A DNA stretch of 64,000 nt from Caballeronia sordidicola (lineage in GTDB: Bacteria > Pseudomonadota > Gammaproteobacteria > Burkholderiales > Burkholderiaceae): contig NZ_JNFG01000014.1 of the NCBI RefSeq assembly GCF_000729995.1, positions 62,001-126,000 of the forward strand. Reading direction: 5' to 3'. This document shows positions 17,476 through 27,378 of the stretch, piece after piece (positions within the stretch are counted from its first letter, which is position 1; every line of letters begins with the position of its first letter). A model generated the notes under the pieces. That model was not told where the DNA came from. It was given only the letters and a program-made list of their open reading frames with translations, and did not search any database. Position numbers and translations under genes: made by a program.

Positions 17476-18837
17476 TTATAGCTGTGTCAACAACAGCAAC
17501 GACAGCGCGGCGACAATCCACATCGCCGGCTTGATTTCTTTTCTGCGGCCGGTGAACGACTTGATCACGACAAATGCGAGGAAACCGTACGCAATGCCAT
17601 CGGTGATCGAATACGTCAGCGGGATCAGGATCATCGCGAGGAACGCGGGAATGGCTTCGTCGAAACGGCTCCATTCGATCTTCGTGATCGACTCCATCAT
17701 GAATACGCCGACCAGCACAAGCGCGGGCGCGGTCGCGATGGCAGGCACCAGCGAGAGCAGCGGCGAGAGGAACAGGAAGGGCAGGAAACACAAGCCGGCG
17801 ACCACCGCGACCAGCCCGGTGCGGCCGCCCGCCGATATCCCCGCCGCCGATTCTATGTACGCGTTCGCCGGGCTCGTGCCGAGCGGGGCGGAGACCAGCG
17901 CGGCGAACGAATCGACCATCATCGATTGACGGATGTTGCGCGGGTTGCCGTCTTCATCGTAGAGCTTGCCGGCTTCCGAGATCGCCATGAACGTGGAGAG
18001 CGCGTCGAAGAAAGACGTGAACAGCATTACGAAAATGAATGGCCAGTAAATCACCTTCAGCGAGCCGAGCAGGTCCAGTTGGCCGACCGCTGAGAAGTCC
18101 GGCGCCGAGAACAAACCGTTCCAGTTCACCAGCGTTTTCGTAGCAACGGCCGCGGGCCAGTAAGCGGTGCCGTCGCCCCAGAATCGGCCGATGGGAATCG
18201 CAATCACGGTCGTGAAAATGATGCCGATCATCAACGCGCCGGTCACCTTTCGTGCAACCAGAATCGTGGTGACCGCGAGGCCGATCAGGAACGTGATCAC
18301 CACCGGATTCAGCGATGCCGAATGCACGATCGTCACGGGATCGCTGATAACAAACTTCGCGTTGACCAGTCCGATCAGGCTGATAAACAGTCCGATACCG
18401 CATGACACGGCATGACGCAGGTTCGCGGGAATCGCATCGACGACCAGCTTGCGTGCGTTGAACGCCGCGAGCACCGCGAAGATCACGCCGGACCAGAACA
18501 CGCAGCCGAGCGCGGTCTGCCAGGGCATCTTGCCGGCGTGAACCATCACGAACGCGAACAGCGCGTTCATGCCCATGCCGGGCGCGACGAGGACCGGGTT
18601 GCGCGCATAGAGGCCCATCGCGCAACTGCCGAGGAAACTGACAATCACGGTGGCCGTCAGCGCTGCGGGAAAGGGCACGCCGGCCTGCGACAAGATTCCC
18701 GGATTGACGACGATGATGTACATCGCCGTGAGAAAGGTCGTGATGCCCGCAACAATCTCGGTCTTCGTGCGCGAACCCGCCGCACGGATGCCGAAGAAAC
18801 GCTCGAGCGTGGTTGTGTCGTTGGTAATCGTAGCCAT
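17476..18837 (-). CDS. AzgA-type purine permease (NCS2/AzgA family)
   Basis: The 453-residue membrane protein has 12-14 hydrophobic segments. The N-terminal half holds KTEIVAGITTFLTAMYIIVVNP and the APGMGMNALFAFV motif, both hallmarks of the AzgA/GhxP group of guanine-hypoxanthine(-adenine) transporters. It would import purine bases by proton symport. The ATG at 18837 (MATITND) is chosen over the upstream in-frame codons at 18867. It lies between the deaminase gene and guaD, in keeping with import followed by deamination. Confidence 0.9.
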   Translation of the reverse strand: MATITNDTTTLERFFGIRAAGSRTKTEIVAGITTFLTAMYIIVVNPGILSQAGVPFPAALTATVIVSFLGSCAMGLYARNPVLVAPGMGMNALFAFVMVHAGKMPWQTALGCVFWSGVIFAVLAAFNARKLVVDAIPANLRHAVSCGIGLFISLIGLVNAKFVISDPVTIVHSASLNPVVITFLIGLAVTTILVARKVTGALMIGIIFTTVIAIPIGRFWGDGTAYWPAAVATKTLVNWNGLFSAPDFSAVGQLDLLGSLKVIYWPFIFVMLFTSFFDALSTFMAISEAGKLYDEDGNPRNIRQSMMVDSFAALVSAPLGTSPANAYIESAAGISAGGRTGLVAVVAGLCFLPFLFLSPLLSLVPAIATAPALVLVGVFMMESITKIEWSRFDEAIPAFLAMILIPLTYSITDGIAYGFLAFVVIKSFTGRRKEIKPAMWIVAALSLLLLTQL

Positions 18838-18848
18838 GACGTTCTCGC

Positions 18849-19877
18849 TCAAGCCGCCGTATGCCAATAGGCATCGAGTTTGGCTACCATCGCGAGTCGT
18901 TCGGCTTGAGTCACGAACGACGCTTCAAGGCTGTTCTTCAGCAGCGTGTAACACTCGGCGTCATTGAGTTTCAATGCATCGAGAATCGCGAAGTAATTGG
19001 CGTTTACGTAACCGCCGAAATACGCGGGATCGTCGGAGTTGATCATCACGGCCACGCCCTGATCCAGCAGCGCCTTGAGCGTGTGTTTCGCCATGTCGTC
19101 GAATACGCGCAGCTTCAGGTTCGACAGCGGGCAGACGGTCAGTGCGATACGGGCATCGGCGAGACGAGCGACCAGCGCCGGGTCTTCCATGCTGCGCACA
19201 CCATGATCCACACGGTCCACTTTCAGCACGTCGAGCGCTTCGTACACGTACGCGGGCGGCCCTTCCTCACCTGCGTGCGCCACGAGCTTCAATCCCTTCT
19301 CGCGCGCCTTCGCGAACACGCGTGCGAACTTCGAAGGCGGATGGCCGCGTTCCGATGAATCCAGCCCGACACCGATCAACCGATGCGCATATTGATCGAA
19401 CAAGGGCAACGCTTCATCGAAGGTCTTGAGCGCGTCTTCTTCCGGCAAATGGCGCAGGAAACACAGGATCAGCTTGCTCGTCAAACCGCGCCGCTCACCC
19501 TCGGCCAGCGCGCTTTCGATACCCGCAACTGCCGTAGCGATCGATACACCGCGTTCGGTATGCGTCTGCGGATCGAAGAAAATTTCGGTGTGCGTGACAT
19601 GATCGGCGAGGGCGCGTTCGACATACGCCATCGTCATGTCGTGGAAATCGCGCTCGTGCAGCAGCACGCTCGCACCCGCATAGTAGATATCGAGAAACGA
19701 TTGCAGGTCGGTGAACGCGTAGGCGGCGCGCAATGCGTCGATGGAGTCGTACGCGAGCGTCACGCCATTGCGTTTCGCGAGTTCGAAGATCAGCTCGGGT
19801 TCGAGCGAACCTTCAATATGAATGTGGAGTTCGGCCTTGGGCGCGTGGGCGATCTTGTCAGCGAGAGTGGGATTCAT
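18849..19877 (-). CDS. adenosine/adenine deaminase (adenine deaminase type likely)
   Basis: The 342-residue zinc enzyme of the adenosine deaminase superfamily has the metal ligands His18 and His20 (in ELHIHIEGSLEPEL), HAGEEG near residue 197, and the SDDPAYFGGYV motif near 275. The GSLEPEL segment, the FDPQTHTERG and VGLDSSERGHPPSKF motifs and DPAYFGGY look like the adenine deaminase subgroup (for example the Pseudomonas PA0148 type) rather than classical adenosine deaminase. It would give hypoxanthine from adenine. It sits between xdhC and the AzgA permease in the purine operon. Confidence 0.85.
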   Translation of the reverse strand: MNPTLADKIAHAPKAELHIHIEGSLEPELIFELAKRNGVTLAYDSIDALRAAYAFTDLQSFLDIYYAGASVLLHERDFHDMTMAYVERALADHVTHTEIFFDPQTHTERGVSIATAVAGIESALAEGERRGLTSKLILCFLRHLPEEDALKTFDEALPLFDQYAHRLIGVGLDSSERGHPPSKFARVFAKAREKGLKLVAHAGEEGPPAYVYEALDVLKVDRVDHGVRSMEDPALVARLADARIALTVCPLSNLKLRVFDDMAKHTLKALLDQGVAVMINSDDPAYFGGYVNANYFAILDALKLNDAECYTLLKNSLEASFVTQAERLAMVAKLDAYWHTAA

Positions 19878-19905
19878 ACTTGTTTTGTGCTTTAAAAGGT
19901 CTGGA

Positions 19906-20931
19906 TCACGCGGTTTGCGGATGCTGCGCGGAATTGTAGCCGTGCGCGGCGCGTTCCTCGACCTTCTGCAGCAACTGAGCTGCTACCGATACTGCGATCA
20001 TTTCCGGCGCTTTATCGACAATGCCGGGTACACCGATCGGGCATGTCATGCGGCTGATCAACGTAGCATCCAGCCCTCGCGACGCCAGTCGGCGCTCGAA
20101 CAGCATCTTCTTCGTGTGCGAGCCGATCATGCCGAAAAACGCAAAATCGCCGCGCCGGAGAATCCGCTCGGCGAGTTCGAGATCGAGCGCGTGGTTGTGC
20201 GTCATCACCAAAAAGTAACTATTGGCCGGTGCTTCGTCCACGGCAGCTTCGGGGATTCCGCTGGCGTCCAGAGTGACGTTTGGCGGGAGGCCGTCCATGG
20301 GCGGGAAGGTCTCATCGCGTTCGTCCACCCACACCACGCGGCACGGCAAATTCGCCAGCACCCTGACCAGCGCAGCGCCCACGTGGCCCGCACCGAACAG
20401 CACCACTGGAAAGTCGCGCACTGCGATGGTTTCAGTCAGCAGCGAGCCGCTTTCGTCGAAACCCGCGCCGTCCCAGAGCAGGCAATCGGGGCCGGTCACG
20501 CCCGGTTCCGGGTCGGAGATCATCACCCCGTCCGGAATCGGGCCAAAGCCGACGCTGCGCACCGTCGACAATCCCTGCGTCATGCGTTTGTTCAACGACG
20601 TGACCCAGCCAAGATCGCCTATATCCAGCCGTTCGAACGCCACCACGACCGCACCGCCGCAGCATTGGCCGAGGCTTGGGCCGAGCGCGAAACGCTCGAG
20701 CCGGCGCATGTGCGGACTGCGGGCGCCGTCTTTCAGCACTTGCCGCGCTGTTTCAATTGCCTTCCATTCCAGATGGCCGCCGCCGATAGTGTGGCGCGCA
20801 TCGTCACGCGTGACGATCATCTTCGTGCCCGCTTCGCGCGGCGCCGAGCCTTCCACGCGCGCGACCGTCACCAGCACGACGGCGTCGCCGTGTGCGAGGA
20901 GGTGTTGCAGATCGTGTAGCCAGGCTTGCAT
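19906..20931 (-). CDS. xdhC: xanthine dehydrogenase accessory protein XdhC
   Basis: The 341-residue protein binds and matures the molybdenum cofactor before it is inserted into XdhB. The N-terminal XdhC/CoxI domain shows EGSAPREAGTKMIV and GGGHLEWKAIE. The C-terminal Rossmann-like domain shows VVLFGAGHVGAALVRVL, followed by FFGMIGSHTKK. The ATG at 20931 (MQAWLHDLQ) is 20 bp after the xdhB stop; the frame is open to 21027. Confidence 0.93.
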   Translation of the reverse strand: MQAWLHDLQHLLAHGDAVVLVTVARVEGSAPREAGTKMIVTRDDARHTIGGGHLEWKAIETARQVLKDGARSPHMRRLERFALGPSLGQCCGGAVVVAFERLDIGDLGWVTSLNKRMTQGLSTVRSVGFGPIPDGVMISDPEPGVTGPDCLLWDGAGFDESGSLLTETIAVRDFPVVLFGAGHVGAALVRVLANLPCRVVWVDERDETFPPMDGLPPNVTLDASGIPEAAVDEAPANSYFLVMTHNHALDLELAERILRRGDFAFFGMIGSHTKKMLFERRLASRGLDATLISRMTCPIGVPGIVDKAPEMIAVSVAAQLLQKVEERAAHGYNSAQHPQTA

Positions 20932-20950
20932 CGAATGGGTTCCTGGTTGA

Positions 20951-23383
20951 TTAGTTGACCGGCGCAGGCTGGGCGACGTCCGGAGTCGTCGCGGCTTGCA
21001 TTTTCGCGGCCTGCGCGTCCAGTGCATTCAGGATCGACTCGGGCGTGGCGGGGGCGCGCAATACAGGCGCGTCGACCGAGTCGGGCGCGACAGACGCCAC
21101 CGCGGCGCGGATCGCCAGCAACACCGAGAAGCCAAGCAGCAACGGCGGTTCGCCCACGGCTTTCGATCGGAACACGGTCGGCTCGACGTTCTGGTTGTCG
21201 TAGAGCGCGACGTTCATCGCAGCAGGGATGTCGCTCACCGATGGAATCTTGTACGTGGACGGCGCGTGGGTCATCAGACGACCGTCACGATTCCACCAAA
21301 GTTCTTCGGTTGTCAGCCAGCCCATGCCCTGGACAAAGCCGCCTTCCACCTGGCCAATATCGAGCGCGGGATTGATCGACTGTCCCGCGTCGTGGAGGAT
21401 GTCCGCGCGCAACAGACGCCACTCGCCGGTGAGCGTATCCACGACCACTTCCGAGATCGCCGCGCCATACGCGAAGTAGTAGAACGGCTGGCCAGTCAGC
21501 GTTTTCGAATCCCAGTTGACCTTGGGCGTGGCGTAAAAACCATCCGACCACAATTGCACGCGCGACAGATAGGCCGCCCCGACCAGTTGATCAAAAGGCA
21601 TCTGGCCGCCGTTCGACTCGACCACGCCATCGTGAAAACGCACGTCTTCCGCGCGTCCGCCAAGCTGCTTCGCGGCGAGTTCCGCGAGCCGTCCGCGAAT
21701 GGTAAGCGCGGCGGCTTCCGCCGCCTTGCCGTTGAGGTCGCTGCCGGTGGACGCAGCAGTGGCCGATGTATTTGCGATCTTCGAGGTATCGGTGGCGGTC
21801 ACGCGAACGCGCGACAACGCCACGCCCAACGCGTTCGCCACGACCTGCGCGACCTTGGTGTTCAGGCCCTGGCCCATCTCGGTGCCGCCATGATTCACAA
21901 GCGCGGAACCGTCTTTATAGACATGCACGAGCGCGCCCGCCTGGTTGAGGAACGGCACGTTGAACGAGATGCCGAACTTGACCGGCGTGAACGCGATGCC
22001 GCGCTTGAGCACGGGACTCGTTTGGTTGAACGCGGAGATTGCGCTGCGCCGTTGAAGATACTCGCTCGATGCCACCAACTCGTCGGTCAGCGGCGCGATG
22101 ATGTTGTCTTCCACGGTCTGGCCGTAGGGCGTCACGTTGCGCTCGGTGATGCCGTAGTAGTTCACGCGACGGATATCGACGGGATCGCGCTTCAGCCGGT
22201 GCGCGATTTCATCCATCATGATTTCCATCACCAGCGCGCCTTGCGGACCGCCGAAACCGCGAAACGCCGTGTTCGACTGCGTGTTGGTACGGCAGCAGAG
22301 CGCGGTGATATCGACGTCCTGCAGGTAGTACGCGTTGTCGAAGTGACAGACGGCGCGCGTCGCGACCGCACCCGACAGATCCGCCGAATAACCCGCGCGC
22401 AACGCGATTTCAACGCGTGCGCCTTGCAAGCGGCCGTCGTCATCGAAACCGGCTTCGTAGGTGTAGATCGCGTCGTGGCGTTTGCCGGTGATCATGAAGT
22501 CATCGTCACGATCCGCGCGCAATTTCACCGGCCGATGCAAGAGGTGCGCAGCCAGCGACGCAATGCATGCGAAGATCCCCGACTGCGATTCCTTGCCGCC
22601 GAAACCACCGCCCATCCGGCGGCATTCGCAGATGACGTTGTGCGTCGGCCAGTCGAGCATATGCGCGACCAGATGCTGCATTTCGCTCGGATGCTGCGTG
22701 GAACTGTAGACGAGCAGGCCGTCGAGCTCCTTTGGAATCGCGTATGCAACCTGCCCTTCGAGATAGAACTGTTCCTGCCCGCCAACCTCGAATTCCCCTT
22801 GCAGCCGATGCGCCGCCGCTGCCATTTTTCCGTCCGGATCGCCGCGCTTCAAATGCAGCGGCGGCAGGACGAACTGCTGTTTCGCTTTCGCATCGCGCGG
22901 CGTGAGGATGGCTTCGCGCGGTTCGTATCGGATCACTTCTTCGCTTTTGGCGAGCGCTGCCGCACGGCGCGCGAGATCGTGCGTTTCGGCGATGACCACG
23001 AACACCGGTTGCCCCAGATACAGCACTTCATCTTTCGCGAGGATCGGGTCGTCGTGGAGAACGGGGCCGCAATTGTTCTCGCCGGGGATGTCGTCGGCGG
23101 TGAACACCGCGATCACACCGGGTGCGGCCAGCACCAGGTCGAGATTGATCGAGACGATGCGTGCATGCGCATGCCGCGACAGGCCAAGCGCCGCGTGCAG
23201 TGTGCCGCGCAGCTCGCCTATGTCATCAACGTAAGTCGCTTCGCCGCTAACATGCAGGGTCGCCGATTCGTGCGGCAAGCTGACGCCAATCGCTGCAGGC
23301 TCCGGCTTTTTCGCCGCGGCGTGCAGCGCGAGGGCTCCGTCGGCGGCATGGTCGATGTGGTGTGGATCGGTACGCTTGTTCAT
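20951..23383 (-). CDS. xdhB: xanthine dehydrogenase, molybdopterin-binding subunit
   Basis: The 810-residue large subunit holds the molybdenum cofactor and oxidises hypoxanthine and xanthine to urate. The aldehyde-oxidase/xanthine-dehydrogenase N domain is visible in SGEATYVDDI. The cofactor-contact motifs GGGFGGKESQ and AFRGFGGPQG, and the late EVVVDTLTGEWRLLRADILHDAGQSINP, are present. The catalytic glutamate is expected in the C-terminal KAVGEPPLLLG. It starts at ATG 23383 (MNKRTDPHH). It is paired with xdhA and xdhC. Confidence 0.95.
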   Translation of the reverse strand: MNKRTDPHHIDHAADGALALHAAAKKPEPAAIGVSLPHESATLHVSGEATYVDDIGELRGTLHAALGLSRHAHARIVSINLDLVLAAPGVIAVFTADDIPGENNCGPVLHDDPILAKDEVLYLGQPVFVVIAETHDLARRAAALAKSEEVIRYEPREAILTPRDAKAKQQFVLPPLHLKRGDPDGKMAAAAHRLQGEFEVGGQEQFYLEGQVAYAIPKELDGLLVYSSTQHPSEMQHLVAHMLDWPTHNVICECRRMGGGFGGKESQSGIFACIASLAAHLLHRPVKLRADRDDDFMITGKRHDAIYTYEAGFDDDGRLQGARVEIALRAGYSADLSGAVATRAVCHFDNAYYLQDVDITALCCRTNTQSNTAFRGFGGPQGALVMEIMMDEIAHRLKRDPVDIRRVNYYGITERNVTPYGQTVEDNIIAPLTDELVASSEYLQRRSAISAFNQTSPVLKRGIAFTPVKFGISFNVPFLNQAGALVHVYKDGSALVNHGGTEMGQGLNTKVAQVVANALGVALSRVRVTATDTSKIANTSATAASTGSDLNGKAAEAAALTIRGRLAELAAKQLGGRAEDVRFHDGVVESNGGQMPFDQLVGAAYLSRVQLWSDGFYATPKVNWDSKTLTGQPFYYFAYGAAISEVVVDTLTGEWRLLRADILHDAGQSINPALDIGQVEGGFVQGMGWLTTEELWWNRDGRLMTHAPSTYKIPSVSDIPAAMNVALYDNQNVEPTVFRSKAVGEPPLLLGFSVLLAIRAAVASVAPDSVDAPVLRAPATPESILNALDAQAAKMQAATTPDVAQPAPVN

Positions 23384-23411
23384 CGCGTGGTCCCTGGGGC
23401 AAGGTGCAGCG

Positions 23412-24923
23412 TCATGTCGCGCATTGCACGTCGAACGCGAACGCGTTGACGTCACGCAGTGCGAGTGGTGAATCCTCGCGGGTCTCGAGGAAAAAACGCC
23501 ACAGCACGTTGCGCGCGACCTTGCTGCGGTAGTCGCTCGACGCGCGCATGTCGGTGAGCGGCTGGAAGTCGACGTCCAGCGCGCGCATGGCGGCTTTCAC
23601 GTTGGCCTCGTTCCACTCTTCATTCACCAACACGGCTTCCGCATTCGATGCCCGTTTAGGCGTGGCAGCCATGCCGCCAAATGCGAAACGCGCGGTTGTC
23701 ACGCGGGTGCCGTCGAGCGTCACGGCGAACGCGGCGCACACAGCCGAGATGTCCTGGTCGTAGCGCTTGGATACCTTATAAGTCCTGAACCGAAGTTTCG
23801 CCGATGGCAGCGGCACGCGAATCCCCGCAACGAATTCGCCCGTTTCCAACGCGGATTTTTGATAACCGAGATAGAAGGCATCGAGTGCCATCGTGCGGAC
23901 TTTAGTGGCTTTCTGCAGCACGATTTCCGCATCGAGGGCGATCAGTGCCGGCATGGAATCGCCGATAGGCGAGCCGTTCGCCACGTTGCCGCCGAGCGTG
24001 CCGGCGTTGCGGATAGGCCGCGAAGCAAAGCGCGTCCACAATTCCGCGAGTTCCGGATAAATGGCCGCCAGCGCGGCGTATGAATCTTCCAGCGAGGCCG
24101 CAGCGCCTATGCTCAGCCATTGCCCGTCGCGGGTGATCGACTTGAGTTCGGTCACATTGCCGATATACAAGATGTCGCCGAGATTGCGGAACTGCTTGGT
24201 GACCCACAGGCCGACGTCAGTGCTGCCCGCCAGGATGCGCGCGTCTGGATGGTCGGCACGCAAGCGAGCGAATTCAGCGAGCGAGACGGGCGCGTAGAAC
24301 GTTGGGTGGCCGAATGCGGCGCCGCGTGCGTCGGGCGCCGAGTATTCGAGTGTTGTCTTGCGCTGGATGCTTTCGAGCTGGCGTTTGAGCTGGTCACGGT
24401 CAAGCGGCGCGCGAGGATACTCGAACATTTTCTGCGATGCGTCCACGATTGGCCGATAGCCCGTGCACCGACAGAGATTGCCGGAGAGGGCAGCGTTGAT
24501 TTCGTCGCGGGTGGGCAGGCCGGCATCGGCGGGCTGATTCTGATAAAGCGCCCACATCGACATCACGAAACCGGGCGTGCAGAAGCCGCATTGCGAGCCG
24601 TGGCAATCGACCATGGCTTGCTGGACCGGATGCAGCGTGCCGTCTTTGGCGCGCAGGTCTTCAACCGTGAAGAGCGCTCGACCATCGAGCGTTGGCATGA
24701 ACTGGATGCAGGCGTTGACGGCCTTGAGGACGGGTTGGCCTTCTGCATCGAGTTCACCGATCACTACCGTACAGGCACCGCAATCGCCTTCCGCGCATCC
24801 TTCTTTGGTGCCGGTGCATTGGTCATGTTCGCGCAAATGCTGGAGCACCGTACGGGAGGCAGGTACGTCGTGCACTTCGCGCAGGGCGTTGCGCTGGAAG
24901 AACCGGATGGTTTGCGTTGTCAT
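23412..24923 (-). CDS. xdhA: xanthine dehydrogenase small subunit (2Fe-2S and FAD)
   Basis: The 503-residue subunit passes electrons from the molybdenum site to NAD. Two 2Fe-2S clusters are marked by the cysteines in CTGTKEGCAEGDCGAC (plant-type) and in CHGSQCGFCTPG...NLCRCTGYRPI. The FAD-binding domain follows from about residue 185 (ARILAGSTDVGLWV, NAGTLGGNVANGSPIGD). The ATG at 24923 follows a TTG codon six bases upstream. It is the first gene of the six-gene purine operon. Confidence 0.95.
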   Translation of the reverse strand: MTTQTIRFFQRNALREVHDVPASRTVLQHLREHDQCTGTKEGCAEGDCGACTVVIGELDAEGQPVLKAVNACIQFMPTLDGRALFTVEDLRAKDGTLHPVQQAMVDCHGSQCGFCTPGFVMSMWALYQNQPADAGLPTRDEINAALSGNLCRCTGYRPIVDASQKMFEYPRAPLDRDQLKRQLESIQRKTTLEYSAPDARGAAFGHPTFYAPVSLAEFARLRADHPDARILAGSTDVGLWVTKQFRNLGDILYIGNVTELKSITRDGQWLSIGAAASLEDSYAALAAIYPELAELWTRFASRPIRNAGTLGGNVANGSPIGDSMPALIALDAEIVLQKATKVRTMALDAFYLGYQKSALETGEFVAGIRVPLPSAKLRFRTYKVSKRYDQDISAVCAAFAVTLDGTRVTTARFAFGGMAATPKRASNAEAVLVNEEWNEANVKAAMRALDVDFQPLTDMRASSDYRSKVARNVLWRFFLETREDSPLALRDVNAFAFDVQCAT

Positions 24924-25357
24924 ATACAAGTCCAGGACACTGCGAATCGGGCGCGCGTTACGCGAAATCGGCGTCTGGAGTCAAAAGAAACCAGGTCGAA
25001 AGAGCGCACGTGGATCGCCATCCATAAATAACGATATCACCGCAATATCTCAAAAAGATTCCGGCGAACGTATCAAGACTATGCGAACAGCCGAATGAGG
25101 GTAGGCGGAGAAAGCGCCAAAACCCTATATCGGAGCGTGAGGGGACGGGAGTGACTGCGAGGAGGCGCGTTTGGCGCCTGGCGTCAAGGCCCGACGGAGC
25201 GGACAACGGCAATCGCCGTTCGCGCGCGGTGGCGCTGCAAAAAATATGACTGAGGAACAGCCTTTGGCAAGGCTTACGGGCCGCCACGCAGGGCGATTTC
25301 AGCTTTCGCGGGAAGGGGAGCAGTCCGGCGAAGGTCCGAACCGCTCGCCATCCGCAC
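24924..25357. other. intergenic region upstream of the purine operon
   Basis: This gap should hold the xdhA promoter on the minus strand. A small dyad GATAT-N7-ATATC lies at 25033-25049 in an AT-rich patch, about 110 bp from the xdhA start; it could bind a regulator. The remainder (25100-25357) is downstream of dsbB and shows no strong terminator and no credible gene. Confidence 0.35.
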
Positions 25358-25897
25358 TTAACCAGCGCGCAACCTGCGCTTGCCCCACAAACTGCCGGCG
25401 ACGGACAGGAACATCACCCCAAACGCGATAAGACCCCATTGCGGAAGCGAAAGTCCGAGAATGGGCGGATAGGGCGTCTCGCAAAGTCCCGCGACCTTGA
25501 AGACCTGAGGCAGCCATTGCGCGGGCGGAAGTGAATCCACCACGGGCTGGAGCGCATCGAACCCGCAGCTAAATCCTGGATGCGCCTGCACATAAACGTG
25601 TCGTCCGGCTGCTACCACGCCCCCGAGAGCGGACAGCGCAACCAGCAATTCAAGCAACGCGATCCCGCGCCATCCCCGGAACGAGGCGCCGAGCAACGCA
25701 AAGACCGCGATCAGCACGAAAAAGTAGCGTTGAATGATGCAAAGCGGGCAGGGATCTTCACCTTTGACGAACTGAAGATAAAGCGCTCCGCCAACGAGCC
25801 CCAGGGAAATCACAGCGAGCAAGACCAGCAATCGTCGTTCGCGGCGAATCACGCGATCGTCTTGGTGCATGGTGAAATGATTCAAGGAGTTATTCAT
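25358..25897 (-). CDS. dsbB: disulfide bond formation protein B
   Basis: The 179-residue inner-membrane protein reoxidises DsbA and hands electrons to quinone. The first cysteine pair is CPLC (Cys50, Cys53) after transmembrane segment 1. The second periplasmic loop has cysteines in GFSCGF and AGLCETPYP. Four hydrophobic segments are visible. The length matches betaproteobacterial DsbB. The ATG at 25897 was chosen; a second Met nine codons later (MHQDDR) is possible. Confidence 0.93.
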   Translation of the reverse strand: MNNSLNHFTMHQDDRVIRRERRLLVLLAVISLGLVGGALYLQFVKGEDPCPLCIIQRYFFVLIAVFALLGASFRGWRGIALLELLVALSALGGVVAAGRHVYVQAHPGFSCGFDALQPVVDSLPPAQWLPQVFKVAGLCETPYPPILGLSLPQWGLIAFGVMFLSVAGSLWGKRRLRAG

Positions 25898-26001
25898 ATT
25901 TTCCGAATTGTTCGAGAAAAAACACCTGGAAGGGCACATCCGGCGACGGAATTCTATCGCGATCGCGGTCGCCGGACGGTTTCAGGCGCGGCATGAGCGG
26001 C

Positions 26002-27378
26002 TCAGCGCGTGGTTTCGAGTACAGCTTCAACGGCACGGCCGATGGAGAGCAGCGCGTCGTCGCCGAACGGAGCCCCGGCCAGCATGAGGCCGACCGGCGC
26101 CTCTCCCCGTGGATGGCACGGCAGCGACAACGCGCAACTATCGAGGAAATTGAAAACGGAGGGGTTGCGCAGGATCAGCGCATTGGTTCGGCCGAACGCT
26201 TCGTCGTCGTGTTCGAGGTCGGCCACACGCGGCGGCACGACCGGCACGGTCGGACACACGATGGCGTCGAACCGCTGCCACAGCGCGCGCGCCTGCTCGA
26301 TCATCGCGGCGCGCGCCTGCAACAAGTCGATGTAGTCAGCCGCGCTGGCGGGCTGGCCTTTCAGGATCCGCACGCGCACGCGGGGATCGTATTCATCGGC
26401 GTGTGCCTGCAATAGCGGCCGATGCCATGCGTAAGCCTCGATTGACGCGAAGCTGAAGCGATTGACCTCGGCAAGCCGCTCGAGCGGCGCGAAACGCACG
26501 TCTTCCACCAGCGCACCCGCTGCCGACAGATGCCCGATTGCCGCGGCGTAGGCACTGGCGACCGTTTCGTCGACGCCGTCCATGACGTAGTTCGTCAGCA
26601 CGCCCAGACGCACGCCGTCCAATGGCCGGGTCGCGGGCACGCCGGCGTCGCGGCCGGCCAGGATGCGGTCGACAAGCGCGCAGCACGCCACCGACAACCC
26701 GATTGGCCCGAACGAGTCGAGCGTGCTGGACAGCGGCAGGCCGCCTTGCGTGGGCACGCGGGCAGCGGTCGGCTTGAAGCCGGTGAGTCCGCAGAGCGCG
26801 GCCGGGATGCGGATGGAGCCGCCGGTGTCGGTGCCGAGCGCGATGGCCGCCATGCCGTCGGCCACTGATGCCGCAGCGCCTGATGACGAGCCCCCGGCAA
26901 TCCGCTCATCGCCCGCAACATTGCTTCGATACGGCGAGTGCGGCGTTCCGTAGTGCGGGTTCAGTCCTAGCCCGGAGAACGCGAATTCACTCATGTTGGT
27001 GCGCCCGACGATCACGCCGCCCGCCCGCCGCAGCCGGGCAACCGCGACAGCGTCAGCCTTGGCCGGCAGCGCGCCGGCCAGTATGCGCGAGCCGGCTCGT
27101 GTCACCTGGCCTTCGATATCGAAGAGATCCTTGATCGACACAGGAATGCCCGCCAGCGGCGAAAGAACGGTGCCCGCACGGCGCAATGCGTCGTGGGCGT
27201 CAGCGGCGGCACGGGCGCGCTCTGCATCGACATGCAGGAAGGAAACCGCTCCCTGCCCCGAAGGATCTGCAATGCGATCGAGCGCCTGCTCCACCAACTC
27301 GCGGCTGGTGGTTTTACCGTCGCGAAGCGCGGCGGCGAGTAGTGCGAGAGGCGCGAACTGAGGCGAAGTGATGGGCAT
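26002..27378 (-). CDS. amidase signature family protein
   Basis: The 458-residue protein has the Ser-cisSer-Lys triad of amidase-signature enzymes: Lys83 in VSIKDLFD, a serine in GGSSSGAA (Ser164), and Ser188 in TDTGGSIRIPA, with the usual 24-residue spacing between the serines. It hydrolyses an amide of unknown identity. It is not GatA by context, since gatB and gatC are absent. It lies upstream of dsbB on the same strand with a 104-bp gap. Confidence 0.85.
   Translation of the reverse strand: MPITSPQFAPLALLAAALRDGKTTSRELVEQALDRIADPSGQGAVSFLHVDAERARAAADAHDALRRAGTVLSPLAGIPVSIKDLFDIEGQVTRAGSRILAGALPAKADAVAVARLRRAGGVIVGRTNMSEFAFSGLGLNPHYGTPHSPYRSNVAGDERIAGGSSSGAAASVADGMAAIALGTDTGGSIRIPAALCGLTGFKPTAARVPTQGGLPLSSTLDSFGPIGLSVACCALVDRILAGRDAGVPATRPLDGVRLGVLTNYVMDGVDETVASAYAAAIGHLSAAGALVEDVRFAPLERLAEVNRFSFASIEAYAWHRPLLQAHADEYDPRVRVRILKGQPASAADYIDLLQARAAMIEQARALWQRFDAIVCPTVPVVPPRVADLEHDDEAFGRTNALILRNPSVFNFLDSCALSLPCHPRGEAPVGLMLAGAPFGDDALLSIGRAVEAVLETTR

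Noticed and set aside
20996..23449. An 817-codon plus-strand frame opposite xdhB
   Set aside because: It is an antisense shadow of a high-GC gene: its composition is His/Arg-rich with no family likeness, while the minus strand encodes a complete xanthine dehydrogenase subunit.
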